A DNA stretch of 56,241 bases from Candidatus Alcium sp. F082 (GTDB lineage: Bacteria > Bacteroidota > Bacteroidia > Bacteroidales > F082). The first letter of the stretch is position 1. The number at the start of each line of letters is the position of its first letter. Positions 51,038-56,241 of this stretch are shown here, piece by piece. The notes under the pieces were generated by a model, which worked only from the letters and a program-made list of their open reading frames with translations, did no database searches and was not told the DNA's origin. Made by a program: the position numbers and the translations under genes. The stretch is taken from NCBI GenBank assembly GCA_001543395.1, contig LPNG01000014.1, forward strand, positions 16,359 to 72,599. The letters are read 5' to 3'.

Positions 51038-51475
51038 ATGGAAAACAAAGAAATGAATTCTGCGGTTGAGTCAGAATCAAATGAACAAAGTGCTTATGTA
51101 TCAAGCGAGCTAGTAGACCTTGGTATTCAGGATAATATCCGCAATGATCAAACAAAGACCACTTCTGATACATCTGGAATTCAACCAGTGATGAAGTGGA
51201 ATTGGGGAGCGTTTGTATTACCCTTTTGGTGGTGTCTTTTCAGTTATTGCTATTGGCAATTACTATTGTGCTTGCCGTATGTGAATATAATCGGAAGGTT
51301 TATTGTAGCGGCAAAAGGAAATGAATGGTCATGGAAAACAGGAAAATGGAAAGATGCTGACTATTTTAATAAGACACAAAAAACATGGAATAAGGCAGGT
51401 ATCATTTTTCTAATAATAATCCTTCTGTTAATAGCAGCTTTTGTTATTTCAGATTTGTTTCGCGTAAGATATTGA
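51038..51475 (+). CDS. Small membrane protein with WNWGAFVLPFWW-type motif
   Basis: The 145-residue protein has a hydrophilic, Ser/Asn-rich N-terminus (about 1-50), then MKWNWGAFVLPFWWCLFSYC (about 52-71), a short hydrophobic segment and a C-terminal helix (IIFLIIILLLIAAFVISDLF). The WNWGAFxxP pattern occurs in small membrane proteins (DUF2628-like) often encoded beside zinc-ribbon proteins, as here. Function is unknown. AT-rich like its neighbours. Confidence 0.6.
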   Translation: MENKEMNSAVESESNEQSAYVSSELVDLGIQDNIRNDQTKTTSDTSGIQPVMKWNWGAFVLPFWWCLFSYCYWQLLLCLPYVNIIGRFIVAAKGNEWSWKTGKWKDADYFNKTQKTWNKAGIIFLIIILLLIAAFVISDLFRVRY

Positions 51476-51483
51476 TATAGTAT

Positions 51484-52143
51484 ATGTATTGTAGGCATTG
51501 TGGAAAGGAAGTTGCAGATGATTCTGCATTCTGTCAGTATTGCGGTGGACAACTTCATGAAGAAAGAAAACGGAAGATTTCTTCTATGAAAAGATTCCAA
51601 TCGTTAAGTAGGAATTGGCAAATCTGCATCATGTGTTATGTGGTGTGGTTTTTGGTCGGTATTTGTGTTCTTGTCGCATTGGGGCCTTATGGTTGCGAAG
51701 ATTGCTATTGCAATAGTTTTTCTGAAGTATTATGGCCGGTATTATTAGCGGTTGTTGTAGCTCCGGTGGCAGCTTTTTTCGTTTGGTATTATTGCACTCA
51801 TTTACAAACAGAAAAGAGGGAAAGGCCGAAGGAAACGAAAATGAAAGTAAAAAAAAGCAAAGACCCTGAGATGGTTAAGAAAAACAATCCCTTAGATATA
51901 AGAATGTTCACTTATCCTTTGGTTGATTTTGCAATTCAGCATGGAAATATGCAGGTAAAAACAATGGCCAATCCGACCACCAATGAAGTGCGTTCGTTTT
52001 GTGTTTTTACAAATGAGCAAGGAATAGAAACCGTAGTGTATTTTTCCCAAGAGTTGGGACCGCTTCGTCCTCAAGAGATAGCGGAAAGGAAAGAACACCT
52101 TGTTGTTGTGCAAAAAATGGATGGGACTTTTGAGTTGGAATAG
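51484..52143 (+). CDS. Zinc-ribbon membrane protein
   Basis: The 219-residue protein opens with a zinc ribbon (CRHCGKEVADDSAFCQYCGG: Cys3, Cys6, Cys17, Cys20). Two membrane helices follow (about 46-68, CIMCYVVWFLVGICVLVAL, and about 80-100, VLWPVLLAVVVAPVAAFFVW) and a soluble C-terminal domain (about 135-219) with FCVFTNEQGIETVVYFSQEL. It begins 8 bases after the previous gene. Such proteins are common in Bacteroidetes and uncharacterised; the zinc ribbon may serve assembly or regulation. A hairpin terminator follows at 52214. Confidence 0.65.
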   Translation: MYCRHCGKEVADDSAFCQYCGGQLHEERKRKISSMKRFQSLSRNWQICIMCYVVWFLVGICVLVALGPYGCEDCYCNSFSEVLWPVLLAVVVAPVAAFFVWYYCTHLQTEKRERPKETKMKVKKSKDPEMVKKNNPLDIRMFTYPLVDFAIQHGNMQVKTMANPTTNEVRSFCVFTNEQGIETVVYFSQELGPLRPQEIAERKEHLVVVQKMDGTFELE

Positions 52144-52213
52144 TAGTGCTGTTTGGAGCAAAAGCCATAAAAAAAGAAGATTTATATTAACCTATCTTAT
52201 CTATATAGTATAA

Positions 52214-52247
52214 AGGCGCATTAGAATATTCTGTTGCGCCTATTTTT
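52214..52247 (+). terminator. Terminator after the zinc-ribbon gene
   Basis: AGGCGCA (52214-52220) pairs with TGCGCCT (52235-52241), with the inner AGAATATTCT palindrome extending the stem, followed by ATTTTTG. Confidence 0.6.
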
Positions 52248-52266
52248 GCCGTTAAGGAAAAAAGCT

Positions 52267-52372
52267 GTATCTTTGCCGCCCGATTGAAAACGAGAAATTA
52301 TATTTTATGACCAAACCATTGAAAATCGTGGTGCTTGCTAAGCAGGTGCCCGATACTAGAAATGTGGGCAAG
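52267..52372 (+). repeat. Duplicate of the etfB promoter and 5-prime end (left copy)
   Basis: This 106-bp segment matches 53781-53887 (right copy, at the true etfB) with about six or seven differences and one indel. The three differences in the coding part (TTG/TTA, GCT/GCC, AAG/AAA) are all silent. Confidence 0.9.
52268..52275 (+). promoter_or_regulatory. -7 promoter box in the left etfB copy
   Basis: TATCTTTG fits TAnnTTTG. In the right copy the box is TACCTTTG at 53782-53789. Confidence 0.5.
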
Positions 52373-52387
52373 GAAATGAAACCATAA
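52307..52387 (+). pseudogene. Truncated etfB 5-prime fragment (26 codons)
   Basis: ATG at 52307 encodes MTKPLKIVVLAKQVPDTRNV then GKEMKP and stops at TAA 52385-52387. The first 22 residues are identical to EtfB at 53822; the last four are unrelated. A terminator hairpin follows at 52417-52445. It is a remnant created when the downstream ATPase module became joined to the etfB start; the short peptide is unlikely to be functional. Confidence 0.85.
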
Positions 52388-52416
52388 TACAGTTGCCGTG
52401 GTACGACAGCCATACA

Positions 52417-52445
52417 ATCCTCGGCCTTCGGGTCGGGGATTTTTT
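52417..52445 (+). terminator. UUCG-loop terminator after the etfB fragment
   Basis: ATCCTCGGCC pairs with GGTCGGGGAT (10 pairs, two of them G-U) around a TTCG loop, followed by TTTTT. It would end transcription from the left etfB promoter before the ATPase gene. Confidence 0.85.
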
Positions 52446-52473
52446 GTTTCTCTGTTTATGGTGTTTTTTTTTA

Positions 52474-52513
52474 TACAGATTTACGATTGAATCGAAAATT
52501 TGTACTATTTTTG
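52474..52513 (+). promoter_or_regulatory. ATPase promoter with overlapping imperfect palindrome
   Basis: TACAGATTTACGATT-G-AATCG...TTTGTA (52474-52504) is an imperfect palindrome, and TATTTTTG at 52506-52513 is the -7 box just after it. The palindrome therefore covers the -33 region, a typical operator position. A near-identical, perfect copy lies after the gene at 53690-53722. Confidence 0.65.
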
Positions 52514-52533
52514 CGGAATCAATTGAATTTGTG

Positions 52534-53682
52534 ATGATAGAAAGAACGATTACCGCAAAATTGCGTCGGATGACGACATTTTATCCGATTGTGTTGCTGA
52601 CGGGCCCACGACAGTCGGGGAAATCCACTTTGCTTCGCGAGAAATTTCCTGAATATAAGTATGTCTCGTTGGAGGATTTGGATAACCGCAGTTTTGCCTG
52701 GGACGACCCTCGGGGTTTTTTGGATACCTACCCCGACAAAACCATCATCGATGAGGCGCAATATGCTCCCAATCTGTTTTCCTATTTGCAAACCCACGTG
52801 GATAGTGCCAATAAGGAGGGAATGTACATCCTTTCCGGCTCACAAAATTTCCTACTTATGGAAAAGATTTCGCAGTCTTTGGCTGGGCGAGTGGCCATTT
52901 TGGAGCTGTTGCCATTTTCGCGTGAGGAATTGAAATCTGCCGATATGCTTCCTCAAACGATTGAAGATGAAATGTTTATAGGTGCTTATCCACGTCTTTT
53001 CGACAAAGGAATCCCTCCTACGGAGTATTATCCCTACTATATCAAGACCTACGTGGAGCGTGATGTCAGACAGTTGAAGAATGTGAGCGATTTGGGCCTG
53101 TTCGTGAAGTTCATCAAGTTGTGCGCAGGTCGCATAGGGCAGTTGCTGAATTATTCTTCGCTGGCCAACGATTGCGGCATTGCGGTTTCCACGGCACAGG
53201 CATGGCTTTCAATGCTTGAAATAAGTTATATTGTGCATTTGTTGCGGCCTGATTTCAATAACTTTTCAAAGCGACTGATTAAATCACCAAAGTTGTATTT
53301 CTACGATACAGGCTTGGCTTGTTCGCTTTTGGAGATAAAAGACGCGAAGCAGATTGAATCTCATTATCTTAAGGGCGGGTTGTTTGAGAATTATGTCATC
53401 AACCTATTCATGAAAAAAGCATTCAATAAAGGTGAAACGCCCCAATTGTCGTTTTGGCGCGACAACAAGGGTAACGAAGTTGATTTATTGGAAACTATTG
53501 AAGGAAAGCAGTTTGCCTACGAGATCAAGTCGGGAAAGACCTATTCGACAGATTATGCCAATTCATTGAAGTATTGGGCAGGTTTGTCGTCAGCTGATGC
53601 TGAACACTGCAATATCGTGTATGGTGGCGAACAGAAACTAAATATGTCAGAATTTAATGTGCTGACTATAAATGATATATAA
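52534..53682 (+). CDS. AAA ATPase with DUF4143 domain
   Basis: The start is ATG 52534 (MIERTITAKL), giving 382 residues; a longer in-frame extension upstream would run through the promoter. Walker A is GPRQSGKST and Walker B is IIDEAQYAP, in an AAA_14 domain. The C-terminal DUF4143 part includes LYFYDTGLACSLL, GGLFENYVIN and a nuclease-like FWRDNKGNEVDLL...YEIKSGK motif. These ATPases are numerous in Bacteroidetes and have no confirmed function. The gene sits between duplicated etfB starts and between two copies of a 32-bp palindrome, which suggests a movable or self-regulated module. Confidence 0.9.
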   Translation: MIERTITAKLRRMTTFYPIVLLTGPRQSGKSTLLREKFPEYKYVSLEDLDNRSFAWDDPRGFLDTYPDKTIIDEAQYAPNLFSYLQTHVDSANKEGMYILSGSQNFLLMEKISQSLAGRVAILELLPFSREELKSADMLPQTIEDEMFIGAYPRLFDKGIPPTEYYPYYIKTYVERDVRQLKNVSDLGLFVKFIKLCAGRIGQLLNYSSLANDCGIAVSTAQAWLSMLEISYIVHLLRPDFNNFSKRLIKSPKLYFYDTGLACSLLEIKDAKQIESHYLKGGLFENYVINLFMKKAFNKGETPQLSFWRDNKGNEVDLLETIEGKQFAYEIKSGKTYSTDYANSLKYWAGLSSADAEHCNIVYGGEQKLNMSEFNVLTINDI

Positions 53683-53689
53683 TATATTA

Positions 53690-53722
53690 GTACAGATTTA
53701 CGATTCAATCGTAAATCTGTAC
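53690..53722. repeat. Perfect 33-bp palindrome after the ATPase gene
   Basis: GTACAGATTTACGATT (16 bp), a central C and the exact complement. It is the second copy of the palindrome at 52474-52504 (28 of 32 bases equal). The following GTACCTGTGCCGCC resembles the etfB promoter sequence GTACCTTTGCCGCC. Confidence 0.85.
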
Positions 53723-53781
53723 CTGTGCCGCCTAATATGACTCCTTTTTTGTGAGATTGAGCCTCATACGAAAATTTTCCG

Positions 53782-53789
53782 TACCTTTG
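53782..53789 (+). promoter_or_regulatory. -7 promoter box for etfB
   Basis: TACCTTTG fits TAnnTTTG, 32 bases before the etfB ATG at 53822. Confidence 0.55.
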
Positions 53790-53821
53790 CCGCCGAATTT
53801 GAAAACGAGAAATTTTATTTT

Positions 53822-54697
53822 ATGACCAAACCATTAAAAATCGTGGTGCTTGCCAAGCAGGTGCCCGATACTAGAAATGTGGGCAAAGACGCCATGACGC
53901 CGGAAGGTACCGTCAACCGCGCCGCCCTGCCCGCCATCTTCAACCCTGAAGACCTGAACGCCCTTGAACAGGCCCTACGCCTCAAGGAGCAGAATCCAGG
54001 CAGCACCGTCGGCGTGCTCACTATGGGCCCGCCGCGCGCCGGTGAGATCATCCGCCAAGGACTCTTCCGTGGAGCCGACACGGGCTGGTTGCTCACCGAC
54101 CGCCTCTTCGCAGGCGCCGATACCCTCGCCACTTCGTATGCCCTCGCCACCGCCATCAAGAAGATTGGCGATGTCGACATCGTCATCGGAGGCCGTCAGG
54201 CCATCGACGGCGACACCGCTCAGGTGGGTCCTCAAGTGGCACAGAAACTGGGTCTCAACCAAGTGACTTATGCCGAGGAAATCCTCAAGATCGAAAACAA
54301 CATCGCCACTATCCGCCGCCATATCGACGGTGGCGTGGAGACCGTCGAAGTGCCGCTGCCTTGCGTGATTACCGTCAACGGTAGCGCGGCACCCTGCCGT
54401 CCTTGCAACGCCAAGTTGGTGATGAAATACAAGTATGCCTCATGTCCGCTGGAGCGTCAGCCCGAAGATCCTCGCGCCGACCTTTATGCCAGCCGCGACT
54501 ACCTCAACCTCAACCAGTGGAGCGTGGCCGATGTGGATGGCGACCCCAACCAGTGCGGCCTCTCTGGTAGTCCCACCAAGGTGAAAACCGTGCAGAACAT
54601 CGTCTTCCAGGCCAAGGAGAGCAAGACCCTCACCGCCAGCGATGCCGATGTGGAAGGATTGATTAAAGAATTGTTGGACGAAAAGATTATCGGATAA
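53822..54697 (+). CDS. etfB: Electron transfer flavoprotein beta subunit
   Basis: EtfB binds AMP (or FAD in bifurcating forms) and passes electrons between acyl-CoA dehydrogenases and a respiratory or ferredoxin partner. The 291-residue protein shows the family start (KIVVLAKQVPDT), NPEDLNALEQALRLKE, TMGPPRAGEIIRQGLFRGAD, VIGGRQAIDGDTAQVGPQVA (about 120-139) and the adenine-site GSAAPCRPCNAKLVMKYK (about 181-198). It heads the etfB-etfA-acyl-CoA dehydrogenase operon. The start is the same as that of the truncated copy upstream. Confidence 0.95.
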   Translation: MTKPLKIVVLAKQVPDTRNVGKDAMTPEGTVNRAALPAIFNPEDLNALEQALRLKEQNPGSTVGVLTMGPPRAGEIIRQGLFRGADTGWLLTDRLFAGADTLATSYALATAIKKIGDVDIVIGGRQAIDGDTAQVGPQVAQKLGLNQVTYAEEILKIENNIATIRRHIDGGVETVEVPLPCVITVNGSAAPCRPCNAKLVMKYKYASCPLERQPEDPRADLYASRDYLNLNQWSVADVDGDPNQCGLSGSPTKVKTVQNIVFQAKESKTLTASDADVEGLIKELLDEKIIG

Positions 54698-54712
54698 TAA
54701 AGGACTGCGAGA

Positions 54713-54784
54713 CTACGAGACTGCGAGACTACGAGACGGGGAAACCCGAAGTCCCGAAGTCTCGAAGTCCCGAAGTCAAAAAAA
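54713..54784. repeat. Inverted octamer arrays between etfB and etfA
   Basis: Four copies of GACTRCGA (54713-54744) face three of the complementary CCCGAAGT/CTCGAAGT units (54753-54776), so the gap folds into a hairpin. The last 34 bases match the prfB leader (2132-2165, other strand) at 33 positions. It ends ten bases before the etfA start. Confidence 0.85.
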
Positions 54785-55042
54785 TGAATGAACTATGAAC
54801 AACGTATTTGTATATATCGAGACCGAAGGCACACAAGTGGCCGAAGTCTCCCAGGAGTTGCTCACCAAAGGGCGTAAACTGGCCGACCAGCTGGGCGTGG
54901 AATTGCACGCCGTTGTGGCTGGCACGGGCATCAAGGGCAAGGTGGAAGACCAAATCCTGCCTTACGGCGTGGATAAGCTGTTCGCCTTCGACGGCGAGGG
55001 CTTGTTCCCCTACACCTCAGCCCCGCACACCGATATTCTCGT

Positions 55043-55141
55043 CAACCTCTTCCACCGTTCCAACAATCACATAGTCCGCAATCTTATTAATAGGTGCGTC
55101 GGGGTCGCTGTTCACCGAGATGATGATCTTGGAATCCTGCA
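55043..55141. repeat. Left arm of a perfect 99-bp inverted repeat in etfA
   Basis: It is the exact reverse complement of 55605-55703. The first ten bases (CAACCTCTTC) coincide with normal etfA sequence at this point, giving a microhomology at the junction. Confidence 0.95.
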
Positions 55142-55604
55142 CTGCTCTATCAGATTCGTCCCGCTTTCGGTGGTAACATCGTGGCGACCATCGTCAACCC
55201 CGACCACCGTCCGCAGATGGCCACCGTCCGCTCAGGCGTGATGCAGAAAGCCATATACGAAGGTAAGGCCAAGAACGAAGTCGTTTATCCCGAGGTGAGC
55301 AAGTATGTCTCTCCCGAGGCTTACGTCGTGAAGGTCCTCGACCACCATGTGGAGGCCGCCAAGCATAACCTGAAAGGCTCGCCCATCGTGGTGGCCGGTG
55401 GTTATGGCATGGGCTCGAAGGAAGGCTTCGATATGCTGTTTAAACTCGCCAAGGTGCTCCACGGCGAAGTCGGTGCCTCGCGTGCCGCCGTCGATGCGGG
55501 TTTCTGCGACACCGACCGCCAGATTGGTCAGACGGGTGTCACCGTACACCCGAAGGTGTATATCGCCTGCGGCATCAGTGGACAGATCCAGCACATCGCC
55601 GGTA

Positions 55605-55703
55605 TGCAGGATTCCAAGATCATCATCTCGGTGAACAGCGACCCCGACGCACCTATTAATAAGATTGCGGACTATGTGATTGTTGGAACGGTGGAAGAGG
55701 TTG
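55605..55703. repeat. Right arm of the 99-bp inverted repeat
   Basis: This arm is in the normal etfA orientation and encodes the conserved INKIADYVIVGTVEEVV region. Its outer edge is also where the etfA reading departs from the family (missing tail and stop). Confidence 0.95.
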
Positions 55704-55726
55704 TACAAACAAAATTCGAAGTAATC

Positions 55727-56241
55727 ATGGCAAACTATTATAACGATAACCCGAACCTGCAATTCTACCTCGACCACCCGCTGATGAAGCGTATCGTCGA
55801 GCTGAAGGAACGCAACTTTGCGGACAAGGAAACCTACGAAGACGCTCCCGTCGACTACGAAGATGCGATGGAAAACTACCGCCGCGTTTTAGACATCACG
55901 GGCGACATCACCGCCAACATCATCGAACCCAACTCCGAGAGCGTCGACCTCGAAGGTCCGCATTTGGAGAATGGCCGCATGATCTATGCCTCCAAGACCA
56001 AGGAAAACCTCGATGCCTGCACCAAGGGTGGTCTTTGGGGCGTCTCCATGCCGCGCCGTTATGGTGGCCTCAACCTGCCCATCACCGTCTTCTCCATGTT
56101 GAGCGAAATGGTGGCCAGCGCCGATGCCGGCTTCCAGAACATCTGGTCGCTGCAATCGTGCATCGACACCTTGTATGAATTTGGCAACGAGGAGCAACGC
56201 AAGAAGTACATCCCGCGCGTTTGCGCCGGCGAGACCATGTC
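55727..56241 (+). CDS. Acyl-CoA dehydrogenase, N-terminal part (runs off the window)
   Basis: The frame from ATG 55727 gives about 171 residues without a stop. MANYYNDNPNLQFYLDHPLM and KRIVELKERNFADKE are typical of the Bacteroidetes etf-linked acyl-CoA dehydrogenases, followed by GLWGVSMPRRYGGLNLPI and the conserved EMVASADAGFQNIWSLQSC. The flavoenzyme would oxidise acyl-CoA and pass electrons to EtfAB, or work in reverse with bifurcation in butyrate-type metabolism. The upstream frame of etfA is open into this gene with no stop, so a fused reading is possible in the sequence as given. Confidence 0.88.
   Translation, partial: MANYYNDNPNLQFYLDHPLMKRIVELKERNFADKETYEDAPVDYEDAMENYRRVLDITGDITANIIEPNSESVDLEGPHLENGRMIYASKTKENLDACTKGGLWGVSMPRRYGGLNLPITVFSMLSEMVASADAGFQNIWSLQSCIDTLYEFGNEEQRKKYIPRVCAGETM

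Larger units (their letters stand above)
54795..55726 (+). pseudogene. etfA: Electron transfer flavoprotein alpha subunit, internally rearranged
   Basis: EtfA binds FAD and pairs with EtfB. Residues 1-86 are normal (MNNVFVYIETEGTQVAEVSQ...TDILVNLF). At 55043 the sequence switches to a perfect inverted copy of bases 55605-55703 (99 bp), and then at 55142 returns to EtfA in a different frame (LLYQIRPAFGGNIVATIVNP), with the FAD-binding VVAGGYGMGSKEGF, GASRAAVDAG and GQTGVTVHPKVYIACGISGQ. About 55-60 residues of normal EtfA are missing, and the C-terminal tail and stop codon are absent: the frame runs on into the dehydrogenase. As given, no working EtfA could be made. Confidence 0.88.

Noticed and set aside
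52393-52533. N-terminal extension of the DUF4143 ATPase
   Set aside because: It would cross the terminator, the palindrome and the -7 box; the family starts at the ATG at 52534.

Overview
The window looks like a chromosomal segment of an anaerobic member of the Bacteroidales (phylum Bacteroidota). Supporting signs are many TAnnTTTG -7 promoter boxes with few Shine-Dalgarno sequences, GLPGLI/TonB-receptor gene pairs, a gingipain-like C25 protease with a type IX secretion sorting domain, a SufBCDS iron-sulfur operon, an [FeFe]-hydrogenase maturase (HydE) and a stand-alone PTS IIC-like protein. I saw no rRNA, tRNA, CRISPR array or intact insertion sequence.

Layout. 1-2129: cstA (partial), a PepSY-like protein, and prfB with its programmed +1 frameshift. 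2393-9778: a DUF234-type ATPase, a TPR lipoprotein, one broken and one intact GLPGLI gene, and a TonB-type receptor. 9765-11533: an ATPase gene remnant in a repeat array, then an AbiE type IV toxin-antitoxin pair. 11581-17377: an ECF sigma factor, a membrane protein with a SecDF-P1-head-like end, a CPBP protease with an extra C-terminal domain, and a second receptor. 17735-21397: fatty-acid operon fabH-fabF-fabZ-acpP-fabG, with fabG broken. 21460-28866: LytTR regulator, recX, PTS-like IIC, a nicotinamidase-like lipoprotein, a YgiQ-type radical SAM protein, YitT and PepT. 28879-33186: DUF2079 membrane protein, GT39 glycosyltransferase and PHP-domain protein. 33379-39090: sufB, a glycosyltransferase, sufC, sufD and sufS. 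39091-42983 (minus): hisS-hutH and two small membrane proteins. 43043-49086: MBL/beta-CASP protein, C25 protease and hydE. 49163-52143: a MNT/HEPN pair and three uncharacterised proteins. 52267-56241: an ATPase module between a duplicated etfB start and the true etfB, a rearranged etfA, and an acyl-CoA dehydrogenase (partial).

Themes. Most genes are ordinary housekeeping or envelope genes. The unusual layer is small repetitive DNA. Tandem 7- or 8-bp arrays sit directly in front of start codons (prfB, fabF, the glycosyltransferase before sufC, sufC, etfA), and one lies inside sufS. REP-like palindromes are inserted in frame in a receptor and a glycosyltransferase. Operator-like palindromes sit at the promoters of AbiE and of the ATPase genes. 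Several genes are damaged (a GLPGLI gene, fabG, etfA, the sigma factor start). The etfA damage is a perfect 99-bp inverted repeat and could be an assembly chimera. The best candidates for something undescribed are the sigma factor/P1-head/CPBP cassette, the ATPase module inserted at etfB between two palindromes, and the start-codon tandem-repeat spacers.
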